From positions 1-17,366 of the forward strand of contig URHH01000047.1 in NCBI GenBank assembly GCA_900547615.1: a stretch of DNA of 17,366 nucleotides, written 5' to 3'. Shown one piece after another: positions 1 to 7,261 of the stretch. Positions within the stretch are counted from its first letter, which is position 1; each line of letters begins with the position of its first letter. The stretch is from an uncultured Blautia sp. GTDB lineage: Bacteria > Bacillota > Clostridia > Lachnospirales > Lachnospiraceae. A model generated the notes under the pieces. It saw only the letters and a program-made list of their open reading frames with translations. It was not told the origin of the DNA and did no database searches. A program made the position numbers and the translations under genes.

Positions 1-1299
1 AGCCTGGAGGATTTAATCGAAGAGGGTGTCCTCACAAAAAAAGAATGCGACCGCGCAGATTTCGGAAAAAACAGGACAAGCATAGATTATGCCAAAATTT
101 ACAAGAGCCGCACCGCTCTTCTCCGCAAGGCATATGAGCGCAGCAAGATCAGCGAAAATCCGGATTTTGTTGAATTTCAGCAGAAAGAAGGCTGGTGGCT
201 TAAAGATTACGCGCTTTTTATGGCTGTAAAAGAACGCTTTGACGGAGAGCCCTGGAGTGAGTGGGCAGAGGATATTCGCTTCCGCTGGCAGAACGCCCTG
301 GATTATTACAGAAGAGAATTATACTTTGACATTGAATTTCAGGAATATATGCAGTTTAAATTCTACGAGCAGTGGAAAAAATTAAAAGCTTATGCCAATA
401 AAAAAGGAATCCGCATTATCGGGGACATTCCCATTTATGTGGCAATGGACAGCGCAGATACATGGGCAAGCCCGTGGCTCTTTAAATTAGATGAAAAAAA
501 TCAGCCCACACAGGTAGCAGGCTGCCCTCCTGACGGATTTTCCGCAACAGGACAGTTATGGGGAAATCCTCTTTATAACTGGGAGGTTCACAGACAGTCC
601 GGCTTTGACTGGTGGGTAAAACGGATCGAGCACTGCTTCTCCATGTATGACATCGTGCGCATTGACCATTTCCGTGGTTTTGACGAATATTATGCCATTC
701 CATTTGGAGATAAGACAGCAGAAAACGGCTGGTGGGAAAAAGGTCCCGGCATGGATTTATTCCGCGCCATTTCAAACCGCCTTGGAGAAAGAGAAATTAT
801 TGCAGAGGATCTCGGCTTTATGACAGACTCTGTTATTAAGCTTGTGGAAGATTCCGGCTATCCAAATATGAAGGTCATTGAATTTGCCTTTGACGAGCGC
901 GACACAGGAAATGCCAGCGATTATCTTCCTCACAATTATCCGAGAAACTGCGTGGTATACACAGGAACACACGACAACGAAACGCTCGTTGGCTGGTTTA
1001 AGGACATTACGCCCGGTGAGCAGAAGCAGGTTCGGGAATACTTAAATAACTTCCACGACAGCGACAAAGAAATTTATAAGGATATTATCTGTCTTGTTAT
1101 GAGAAGCGTGGCAAATCTCTGCATCATTCCCCTGCAGGATTATCTGGGACTTGGGAATGAAGCACGTATTAACAAACCGTCCACACTCGGCTGCAACTGG
1201 AAGTGGAGAATGACAGAAGGGCAGTTTTCAAAAGAGCTTCGTACAGAAATGAGAGCTCTTGCCAAACGGTACGGTCGGCTGAATACAAAAGGAGTGTAA
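1..1299 (+). CDS. malQ: 4-alpha-glucanotransferase (amylomaltase), 5' end outside the window
   Basis: The reading frame is open from base 1 to the TAA at 1297-1299. It gives 432 visible residues, so about 65-70 N-terminal residues of a roughly 500-residue GH77 enzyme are missing. The ATG at 220 is internal: clear MalQ sequence (EFQQKEGWWLKDYALF) precedes it in frame. GH77 landmarks are present: GDIPIYVAMDSADTW near codon 141; VRIDHFRGFDEYYAIPFG with the nucleophile Asp at 664-666; IIAEDLGF with the acid/base Glu at 805-807; and GTHDNETLVGW with the transition-state Asp at 973-975. Family knowledge: a cytoplasmic enzyme that moves alpha-1,4-glucan segments between maltodextrins, releasing glucose. 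The next gene starts 4 bp after the stop and takes its ribosome binding site from the last malQ codons, so the two are probably co-translated. The identification is secure; the start is not visible. Confidence 0.96.
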   Translation, partial: SLEDLIEEGVLTKKECDRADFGKNRTSIDYAKIYKSRTALLRKAYERSKISENPDFVEFQQKEGWWLKDYALFMAVKERFDGEPWSEWAEDIRFRWQNALDYYRRELYFDIEFQEYMQFKFYEQWKKLKAYANKKGIRIIGDIPIYVAMDSADTWASPWLFKLDEKNQPTQVAGCPPDGFSATGQLWGNPLYNWEVHRQSGFDWWVKRIEHCFSMYDIVRIDHFRGFDEYYAIPFGDKTAENGWWEKGPGMDLFRAISNRLGEREIIAEDLGFMTDSVIKLVEDSGYPNMKVIEFAFDERDTGNASDYLPHNYPRNCVVYTGTHDNETLVGWFKDITPGEQKQVREYLNNFHDSDKEIYKDIICLVMRSVANLCIIPLQDYLGLGNEARINKPSTLGCNWKWRMTEGQFSKELRTEMRALAKRYGRLNTKGV

Positions 1300-1303
1300 T
1301 CTT

Positions 1304-2188
1304 ATGAGGCTTAATACGTTCTGTCTCTGCTGCCAGATCAACAAGCAGGCTTCCATGATCGGCAGCTTCCCGGACGAAAAAAAGAAGCTTGCCTATATGC
1401 AGGACGTCCTCTCCCGGCTTACAAACCTTCAGGAGGACGACAACTCTCCAAGCCTTTATACAGAATTTCAGAAGCTCTTTACAAAAACATGGGGAATTGC
1501 ACCAAAAGATTACACAGAATTAAAAAAAGAATTTAATCAGCTTATGCTGGATCTGGAAGAAGAACTGATGCGCTCCATACAGGAAAGCAGTGATCCTCTG
1601 GAGCGCGCGCTGATCTACTCCAGAATCGGCAATTACATTGACTTTGCCGCCCTTTCTCATGTAAAAAAAGAGGAGCTTTTGTCTCTTATTGAGGAGGGAA
1701 ACAAAAAAGCTCTTGATAAAGAAGAATACCGGCATTTCTGCGAAGAGCTTGTCTCTGCCCGCTCTCTTGTTTACCTTACAGACAACTGCGGCGAAATTGT
1801 TCTTGATAAGCTGGTGATCCGTATTTTAAAGGAGCACTTTCCGAATCTTGATATTCAGGTTATTGTAAGAGGTTTTCCTGCAGCCAATGACGCAACAATG
1901 GAGGACGCTCTCATGTGCGGTCTTACAGAACTTGTGCCTGTCATCGGAAACGGAAACGATGTGGGCGGCACATGGCTTCCCCACATCAGCGAAGAAAGCC
2001 TCTCGCTTATTAAAAATGCCGATGTAATCATATCAAAAGGACAGGGGAATTTTGAGACACTTCACGGCTGTGCTCTCAATATTTACTACCTGTTTTTATG
2101 CAAATGCGAGTGGTTTATGAGAATGTTCCAGGCTGAAAAATTTCAGGGAATGTTTGTAAACGAAAAGAGGATTCCATCTGATCTCTGA
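1304..2188 (+). CDS. DUF89 family metal-dependent phosphatase-like protein
   Basis: A 294-residue protein starting at ATG 1304, with AAAGGAG at 1288-1294 inside the end of malQ. Visible landmarks of the DUF89/ARMT1-like family (PF01937) are the N-terminal CLCCQ cysteine pair (C7, C10), the DNCGE motif with D160-N161, a polar FPAANDAT segment around residues 191-198, and KGQGNFE at 245-251. In characterised relatives, DNCGE and the downstream Asp form the metal site. The family contains Mn/Ni/Co-dependent phosphatases that hydrolyse sugar phosphates and are proposed to remove damaged or over-phosphorylated metabolites. The natural substrate here is unknown. Its position 4 bp behind malQ suggests, by inference, clean-up of sugar phosphates made during maltodextrin use. 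The length is normal and I see no broken motif. No signal peptide, so cytoplasmic. Confidence 0.85.
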   Translation: MRLNTFCLCCQINKQASMIGSFPDEKKKLAYMQDVLSRLTNLQEDDNSPSLYTEFQKLFTKTWGIAPKDYTELKKEFNQLMLDLEEELMRSIQESSDPLERALIYSRIGNYIDFAALSHVKKEELLSLIEEGNKKALDKEEYRHFCEELVSARSLVYLTDNCGEIVLDKLVIRILKEHFPNLDIQVIVRGFPAANDATMEDALMCGLTELVPVIGNGNDVGGTWLPHISEESLSLIKNADVIISKGQGNFETLHGCALNIYYLFLCKCEWFMRMFQAEKFQGMFVNEKRIPSDL

Positions 2189-2197
2189 CGGTTTTGA

Positions 2198-2238
2198 CAT
2201 AATGACGAAAAACCCCTTCTGTTTTTTTCGTCATTATG
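2198..2238. repeat. Perfect 15-bp inverted repeat downstream of the DUF89 gene
   Basis: CATAATGACGAAAAA at 2198-2212 is the exact reverse complement of 2224-2238, around an 11-nt spacer. It starts 10 bp after the DUF89 stop. The T run lies inside the right arm rather than after it, so this is not a classical intrinsic terminator, although it may end or protect the malQ transcript. Confidence 0.7.
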
Positions 2239-2304
2239 ACAAGAAGCCGCAAAAAACTTTGTACAATTCTTCTCTAGCCCTTTTTTCCTGTTTTCGTTAT
2301 ACTG

Positions 2305-2334
2305 TTTACAGTGAATAACACAGAAAACTATAAC
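2305..2334 (+). promoter_or_regulatory. Probable sigma-A promoter of the sugar ABC ATPase gene
   Basis: TTTACA at 2305-2310 (5 of 6 to TTGACA) and TATAAC at 2329-2334 (5 of 6 to TATAAT) are 18 bp apart. The predicted start of transcription is about 28 nt before the ATG at 2369. A second -10-like TATACT at 2298-2303 has no good -35. ACTGTT at 2301-2306 and its inverse AACAGT at 2332-2337 flank the promoter. Confidence 0.5.
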
Positions 2335-2368
2335 AGTTTATATAATAATTTTTTTGGAGGAAAGCAAA

Positions 2369-3481
2369 ATGGCAAGTTTATCTTTACAGCACATTAACAA
2401 AACTTATCCAAACGGTTTCCAGGCAGTTAAGGATTTCAACCTGGACATCGAAGACAAAGAGTTCATCATTTTCGTAGGTCCTTCCGGATGTGGTAAATCC
2501 ACAACTCTTCGTATGGTTGCAGGACTTGAGGAAATCACAAGCGGTACTTTAAAAATCGGCGACAAAGTTATGAATGATGTTGAGCCGAAAGACCGTGACA
2601 TTGCGATGGTATTCCAGAACTATGCTCTGTATCCACATATGACAGTTTATGACAACATGGCTTTCGGTCTGAAACTTCGTAAAGTTCCGAAAGATGAAAT
2701 TGATAAAAAAGTTCGTGAGGCAGCAAGAATCCTTGACCTTGACAAACTGCTTGACCGTAAACCGAAAGCTCTTTCCGGTGGTCAGAGACAGCGTGTTGCT
2801 ATGGGACGTGCTATCGTTCGTGATCCTAAGGTATTCCTTATGGACGAGCCTCTTTCAAACCTGGATGCAAAACTTCGTGTACAGATGCGTATCGAGATTT
2901 CCAAAATCCACCAGAAACTGGGCGCAACTATCATCTACGTAACACATGACCAGACAGAGGCTATGACACTTGGTACAAGAATCGTTGTTATGAAAGACGG
3001 CGTTGTTCAGCAGGTAGACACACCTCAGAACTTATACCAGAAACCAGGCAACCTGTTCGTAGCAGGATTCATGGGATCTCCGCAGATGAACTTCCTTGAT
3101 GCTGAAATCAAAGAAAACGGCGGCAACTTAATCGCTAAAATCGGTGAGTATGACTTAATCATTCCTGCTGCAAAAGCTAAAGTTCTCAAAGACAACGGCT
3201 ATGTAGGAAAAACAGTTGTTATGGGTATCCGTCCGGAAGACATTCAGGATTCCCAGATGTTCATCGAGGCTTCTCCAAGCGCTCCAATGTCTTCTGTTGT
3301 TAAAGTTTACGAGCTTCTTGGTGCAGAAGTATTCCTGTACTTCGACGTAAACGGAACACAGGTAACAGCACGAGTTGATCCACGTACAACAGTAAAAACA
3401 GGCGACCCGATCAAATTCGCATTTGATATGGAAAAAGCACATTTCTTCGACAAAGAAACAGAGCTTGTTATCACAAACTAA
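2369..3481 (+). CDS. ugpC: Sugar ABC transporter ATP-binding protein (MsmX/UgpC/MalK type)
   Basis: A 370-residue ATPase of the carbohydrate-uptake CUT1 class. Walker A GPSGCGKST is at residues 37-45, the Q-loop Gln at 83, signature LSGGQ at 135-139, Walker B VFLMDE at 155-160 and the H-loop His at 193. A C-terminal TOBE/OB region (about 240-370) is typical of MalK-like subunits. The start is ATG 2369, with GGAGG at 2356-2360. An in-frame TTG at 2354 overlaps that ribosome binding site and is unlikely to be used. The stop is followed directly by a second TAA. No permease or binding-protein gene is adjacent. In Bacillus, MsmX is a shared ATPase serving several sugar importers, and the isolated position here fits that role (inference). 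Codon use (many CGT, GTT, AAA) differs from its neighbours and suggests high expression. The gene has its own promoter and terminator. The name msmX would serve equally well. Confidence 0.93.
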   Translation: MASLSLQHINKTYPNGFQAVKDFNLDIEDKEFIIFVGPSGCGKSTTLRMVAGLEEITSGTLKIGDKVMNDVEPKDRDIAMVFQNYALYPHMTVYDNMAFGLKLRKVPKDEIDKKVREAARILDLDKLLDRKPKALSGGQRQRVAMGRAIVRDPKVFLMDEPLSNLDAKLRVQMRIEISKIHQKLGATIIYVTHDQTEAMTLGTRIVVMKDGVVQQVDTPQNLYQKPGNLFVAGFMGSPQMNFLDAEIKENGGNLIAKIGEYDLIIPAAKAKVLKDNGYVGKTVVMGIRPEDIQDSQMFIEASPSAPMSSVVKVYELLGAEVFLYFDVNGTQVTARVDPRTTVKTGDPIKFAFDMEKAHFFDKETELVITN

Positions 3482-3493
3482 TAAAACCAGAAG

Positions 3494-3522
3494 GTCCGGG
3501 GAGTTTTCCCCGGGCTTTTTTT
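3494..3522 (+). terminator. Intrinsic terminator after the sugar ABC ATPase gene
   Basis: A GC-rich 9-bp stem pairs 3494-3502 with 3507-3515 (core CCGGGGA/TCCCCGG, one G-T pair) around the loop GTTT, and is followed by seven T at 3516-3522. It lies 13 bp after the stop. Confidence 0.93.
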
Positions 3523-3531
3523 ATTCAGATA

Positions 3532-3540
3532 TGATATACT
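3532..3540 (+). promoter_or_regulatory. Extended -10 promoter of the CdaR-type regulator
   Basis: TGATATACT is a full TGn extended -10 element. The -35 position falls in the preceding terminator and has no recognisable hexamer, so this would rely on the extended -10. Predicted transcription starts about 30 nt before the coding region. Confidence 0.5.
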
Positions 3541-3577
3541 GATTCTGTCAATACAAGAAAGGAACTTTGTAAACTTG

Positions 3578-4660
3578 ATGAAATTGCAGCATATACTTCA
3601 GACATGTCTGGAAGACTGGAAAAATATAAGCGGTCTGGATTTCTGCCTTCTGGATGAAGAAAACAGAATTTATGTATCAACCTGCGACAGAAAGCTTCCT
3701 GCGCTCCAGCGTCTTTCCGATTTCCGGGATTCCTCTGCTCTGTGCCTGTCTAACACAGACTGCGGTTTTTACAAAATCCTGGAAAACGAACAGCTCCTGT
3801 ACGTACTTATTGTATGGGGAAAATCAGAGGCTGCCCCCACGATCGGCGAGCTTGCCGTATGTCAGATAAACAGCCTGATTGCCGCCTACGCAGAGAAAAA
3901 TGACAAAAACACTTTTATGCAGAACGTACTTCTGGAACGCTATCCGCAGATGGAGATTTTTAACCGGGCAAAAAAACTTCACATCAGCACCTCTTCACGA
4001 AGAGGGATTTTTCTTGTGGAAACCCGCCAGCATAAAGATGAAAATGCCCTTGCAACCATACGGAATATTTTCTCCGCACGCACAAGGGACTTTATCACTG
4101 CTGTTGACGATTCCGGCATTATTGTAATCCGGGAACTTCAGCCCTCGGAGGGCATAAAAGAACTGGAAAATATTGCCTGTATGCTTGTGGATATGTTAAA
4201 CACAGAGGCAATGACGCCTGCCTGGGTCTCCTACAGCAACATCGCAGACGACATCAACCATCTTGCAGGGGCTTACAAAGAAGCGCGCACTGCTCTGGAA
4301 GTAGGAAAGATTTTTTACGCAGATAAAAATGTCTTTGGATACAGCCGCCTTGGAATCGGGCGTCTGATCTACCAGCTTCCTGTTGAAATCTGTGAAATGT
4401 TCATTGAAGAAATTTTCCAGAATGAAACTCTGGATTCCATTGACCAGGAAACTTTAAATATTATCCGCACGTTTTTTGAAAACAACCTGAATCTTTCGGA
4501 AACCTCAAGGCAGCTTTACGTACACAGAAATACTCTGGTGTACCGTTTTGAAAAACTTCAGAAAAAATTCGGTCTGGATCTTCGAAACTTTGAGGACGCT
4601 CTGACCTTTAAGCTTGCCATGATGGTCGTCGATTATATTCACTATTCCAGAACTCACTGA
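3578..4660 (+). CDS. CdaR/PucR-family transcriptional regulator
   Basis: A 360-residue cytoplasmic protein. The last 62 residues form the PucR-type helix-turn-helix (HTH_30): FFENNLNLSETSRQLYVH, then HRNTLVYRFEKLQ with the HRNT motif at 316-319, then the LRNFEDALTFKLA helix. This arrangement is typical of CdaR, PucR and related regulators of sugar-acid, purine or sugar use. The N-terminal two thirds look like a divergent GAF-like or sugar-sensing region; I do not recognise a precise ligand domain. The start is uncertain by one codon: a TTG at 3575 precedes ATG 3578, and the GGA of the ribosome binding site is at 3561-3563, rather far upstream. The gene sits right behind the sugar ABC ATPase but has its own promoter, so it may control sugar uptake genes (inference). 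It converges on modC with a 7-bp overlap of the coding ends. Confidence 0.85.
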   Translation: MKLQHILQTCLEDWKNISGLDFCLLDEENRIYVSTCDRKLPALQRLSDFRDSSALCLSNTDCGFYKILENEQLLYVLIVWGKSEAAPTIGELAVCQINSLIAAYAEKNDKNTFMQNVLLERYPQMEIFNRAKKLHISTSSRRGIFLVETRQHKDENALATIRNIFSARTRDFITAVDDSGIIVIRELQPSEGIKELENIACMLVDMLNTEAMTPAWVSYSNIADDINHLAGAYKEARTALEVGKIFYADKNVFGYSRLGIGRLIYQLPVEICEMFIEEIFQNETLDSIDQETLNIIRTFFENNLNLSETSRQLYVHRNTLVYRFEKLQKKFGLDLRNFEDALTFKLAMMVVDYIHYSRTH

Positions 4661-5718
4661 AGAAGCATGATTTTTTCAGGGGGAAAATAAACGCGGCAGG
4701 GCACAGATTTTTCATGAGAATCTGTGCCTTTTTTTGCCCGCATCAGCCAGATTGGGGAAGCCTCCGCCTCTCCCTGACAGCGTATGAGATACTGTTCCTC
4801 AAAGGGCGTTTCCGCCTCCTCTACTGTCTCCACAGAAAATATATTTTCTTCCCTGTTTATATAGGAAGGAATACATTTTTCCTCCACCAGCCAGTGTCCC
4901 CTGACAGCCGCGTGTGTGTGGCAGGGAAGCACCTCTTTTTCTGTGCGAAGGGTCATTTTCCAGTCTTTTGCATATATATGATGACTGTCGAGTCTCTGAA
5001 TTTCCGTAATGTTTTTGCAGCCTGTAAGGCGGGCTGCCTCCACAGAACCCGGCTCGTCAAAAATACTTTTCGTCTCTCCGGAAACAAGAATCCTTCCATC
5101 CTTTAAAAGAGTCAGCTCCCGGCAAAACTGAAACGCCTCCTCCCGGCTGTGGGTCACAAGAACCATGTCGCCCTTATAATCTTTCAAAAACTCCTTCATA
5201 TCTCTTTGGAGCACGTCTTTTAAATAACTGTCAAGAGCGGAAAAAGGCTCGTCAAGAAGAATCACGTCCGGCTCTCCTATCATCATTCTGGCAAGAGCCG
5301 CTCTCTGCTGCTGCCCTCCGGAAAGCTGGTGGGGATACCGCTTTTCCAGTCCTTCCAGATGGTATCGCCTGATATACTCCGCCACCTTTCTGTCTCGTTC
5401 TCCCTTTTTTCCGCGAAAACCGCAGCCTATGTTTTTCTCTACTGTCATAGTTGGAAAAAGCGCATAATTCTGAAATAAATATCCTGCTTTTCTCTTCTGG
5501 GGTTTTTCGTTTATGCCTTTTTCTGAATCGAACACCGTTTTTCCATTAATTATGATTTTCCCCTTGTCTGGCGTCTCAATTCCTGCGATACAGCGAAGCG
5601 TCATGCTTTTTCCGCTTCCGGAAGCCCCCAGGATCCCCATTGAGGAGGAGGCGCCTGTAAGCTTTACCCGAAGGGAAAAATCTCTGAAATTTTTCTCAAT
5701 ATCCACATATAAAGACAT
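4654..5718 (-). CDS. modC: Molybdate/tungstate ABC transporter ATP-binding protein
   Basis: A 354-residue ATPase. Walker A GASGSGKS is at 31-38, the Q-loop at about 83, signature LSGGQQQR at 132-139, Walker B VILLDE at 152-157 and the H-loop His at 190. The C-terminal 120 residues are divergent but end in VYFPPEKIMLL, which resembles the last strand of a TOBE/Mop-like regulatory domain. I chose ATG 5718. AGGAGG lies 8 nt upstream, and the in-frame GTG at 5725-5727 overlaps that ribosome binding site. The modB stop and modC start share one base (TGATG), indicating translational coupling. The protein powers oxyanion import with ModB and ModA. Its 3' end overlaps the convergent regulator by 7 bp and carries that gene's terminator. 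No terminator for modABC itself is obvious. Confidence 0.92.
   Translation of the reverse strand: MSLYVDIEKNFRDFSLRVKLTGASSSMGILGASGSGKSMTLRCIAGIETPDKGKIIINGKTVFDSEKGINEKPQKRKAGYLFQNYALFPTMTVEKNIGCGFRGKKGERDRKVAEYIRRYHLEGLEKRYPHQLSGGQQQRAALARMMIGEPDVILLDEPFSALDSYLKDVLQRDMKEFLKDYKGDMVLVTHSREEAFQFCRELTLLKDGRILVSGETKSIFDEPGSVEAARLTGCKNITEIQRLDSHHIYAKDWKMTLRTEKEVLPCHTHAAVRGHWLVEEKCIPSYINREENIFSVETVEEAETPFEEQYLIRCQGEAEASPIWLMRAKKGTDSHEKSVPCRVYFPPEKIMLLQ
4700..4735 (+). terminator. Intrinsic terminator of the CdaR-type gene, embedded in modC
   Basis: GGCACAGATT at 4700-4709 pairs perfectly with AATCTGTGCC at 4719-4728 around a 9-nt loop, and seven T follow at 4729-4735. It lies 39 bp after the regulator stop and entirely inside the C-terminal coding region of the opposing modC. 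On the minus strand no T run follows the stem, so it should act only on plus-strand transcripts. Confidence 0.88.
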
Positions 5719-6413
5719 CAGAGCCACCTCCTCCCTTTCATTCCTTTCCCGGAAATAATATTAATAAGCGCGACGATCACAAAGGAAATCAGCACGATCA
5801 CCACTGTCCAGAAGCCTGCTGTTCCGTAATTTCCCGCCGCCGTCTCCGCAGCGATAGCCACAGAAACCGTCCTTGTTTTTCCAAGAATATTTCCTGCGAG
5901 CATGGAGGTTGCGCCGTACTCTCCCATCGCTCTGGCAAAAGCGAGAACTGTGCCCGATGCGATTCCGGGAGCTGCAGAGGGCATAATGACTTTCCAGAAA
6001 ATTTCCCTGTCGCTCATTCCAAGTGTCTGTCCGGCATAAAGAAGATTTATATCCACCTGCTCAAAGGCAGCTCTCGCATTTCGATACATAAGAGGAAATG
6101 CGATCACAGCGGCGGCAATGACACACCCCTTCCAGGTCTGCACAATTTTAATATCAAAATTTTCAAAAAGAAAGCTTCCAAAAGGGCGCTTTAAACTAAA
6201 CAAAAGTAAAAGACAGAAGCCTGCCACTGTAGGAGGAAGCACGAGAGGCATGGTGAGAAGTCCGTCCAGAAGCCCTCTTGCTGTCACAGAAAGTTTCATG
6301 ACTTTTCTGGCACAGAAGATTCCCAGAAAAAAGGCGATGACAGTCGCCACAAATCCTGTTTTCAGGGAAATCCAGAGCGGACTCCAGTCTATTTCCGCAA
6401 GAAATTCCGTCAT
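5718..6413 (-). CDS. modB: Molybdate/tungstate ABC transporter permease
   Basis: A 231-residue integral membrane protein of the CysTW/ModB permease group. Hydrophobic segments occur near residues 15-34, 52-72, 96-110, 150-165 and 199-221. The cytoplasmic EAA loop that docks onto ModC is at about 117-150 (EQVDINLLYAGQTLGMS, then FWKVIMPSAAPGI). The MPLVLPPTVAGF segment near 55-66 is characteristic of ModB. ATG 6413 overlaps the modA stop by four bases (ATGA), and the gene ends one base into the modC start, so the three genes form one coupled operon. The length is usual for the family. Membrane location follows from the segments. Tungstate versus molybdate preference cannot be told from the permease. 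Confidence 0.95.
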   Translation of the reverse strand: MTEFLAEIDWSPLWISLKTGFVATVIAFFLGIFCARKVMKLSVTARGLLDGLLTMPLVLPPTVAGFCLLLLFSLKRPFGSFLFENFDIKIVQTWKGCVIAAAVIAFPLMYRNARAAFEQVDINLLYAGQTLGMSDREIFWKVIMPSAAPGIASGTVLAFARAMGEYGATSMLAGNILGKTRTVSVAIAAETAAGNYGTAGFWTVVIVLISFVIVALINIISGKGMKGRRWL

Positions 6414-7222
6414 TCTGCCCCTTTGTAAGCAGCAAATCCATATTCCTCAAACACCTTCAAAGCCTCCTCACTCTGAAGATATTTAAGAAATTCTTCTGCT
6501 GCCGCCTTGTCTTCCTCTGTTGCCTCCTTATTTTCCACAAGGCCTGCGGGATAGAGAACCGGTGTCTCAAGGCTTCCCTCCGGAGCCTCTGCGATCACTT
6601 CTACTTTATCGCCCACAGAAGCGGCGTCTGTTGCATATACAACGCCAACCTCATTGCTGCCTTCGCTTACATTGGCAAGCACCTCTGTCACATTTTTCCC
6701 TTCGTTGATCTCCATTTTTTCCACATCTTCTGCAATTCCCAGATTTTCAAAAATCTCACGGGCATACTGACCTACCGGAACGCTGTCTCCTGCAAGTGCA
6801 AGATTTGCCGCATCTGTAATATTTTCAAATCCTGTCACTTTCGTATCCTGACCTGCCGGTTTAATCAGAACCACCTTGTTTTCCAGAAGATCTGCAACAG
6901 AATCTTCCGGAACCAGTTTCTCTTCTACAAGAGCGTTCATCTGCTTCTCTGCTGCTGAGAAAAATACATCGCATCTTGCCCCCTCCTCAATCTGCGTCTG
7001 CAGAGTACCGGAGCTGTCTGCATTATAAAGGATCTCCACATCAGGATACGTCTCGTTGAAATCTTTCTGTATTTCTTCCATTGCGTTGCTTAAACTTGCC
7101 GCAATAAAAACGTAAATTTCCCCTTTTAAATCACTTTTTTCTTCCTCAGCCGCCATAACAGGTACAACGGAAGAAAACAGGACAGCGCCTGTCATAAGAG
7201 CTGCAAATATTCTTTTCTTCAT
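6410..7222 (-). CDS. modA: Molybdate/tungstate-binding protein, extracellular
   Basis: A 270-residue substrate-binding protein with an N-terminal secretion signal (MKKR, hydrophobic core 5-22, probable signal peptidase I site after VMA at 22-24). ModA-type oxyanion contacts are visible: AASLSNAM at 41-48, DSSGTLQTQIEEGA at 69-82, DSVPVGQYARE at 146-156 and VVYATDA at 194-200. It captures MoO4 or WO4 outside the membrane and delivers it to ModBC. Oddity: there is no lipobox cysteine. The only Cys is at 84, inside the mature domain, whereas binding proteins of Gram-positive bacteria are normally lipoproteins. Start ATG 7222 has AAGGAG about 10 nt upstream. First gene of modABC, transcribed from the promoter at 7274-7302. 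Confidence 0.94.
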   Translation of the reverse strand: MKKRIFAALMTGAVLFSSVVPVMAAEEEKSDLKGEIYVFIAASLSNAMEEIQKDFNETYPDVEILYNADSSGTLQTQIEEGARCDVFFSAAEKQMNALVEEKLVPEDSVADLLENKVVLIKPAGQDTKVTGFENITDAANLALAGDSVPVGQYAREIFENLGIAEDVEKMEINEGKNVTEVLANVSEGSNEVGVVYATDAASVGDKVEVIAEAPEGSLETPVLYPAGLVENKEATEEDKAAAEEFLKYLQSEEALKVFEEYGFAAYKGAE

Positions 7223-7261
7223 GATACCTTCTCCTTTTTGTTTATTTTTGTTGTGTTTTAT

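Noticed and set aside
2198..2238. Inverted repeat as an intrinsic terminator
   Set aside because: The T run is within the stem's right arm and none follows it, so the classical terminator architecture is missing.
2354..2368. TTG start for the sugar ABC ATPase
   Set aside because: It overlaps GGAGG at 2356-2360. ATG 2369 has ideal spacing and gives the standard MalK-family N terminus.
5719..5727. Upstream GTG start for modC
   Set aside because: The GTG lies inside the AGGAGG ribosome site that serves ATG 5718, and ATG 5718 also makes the tight TGATG junction with modB.
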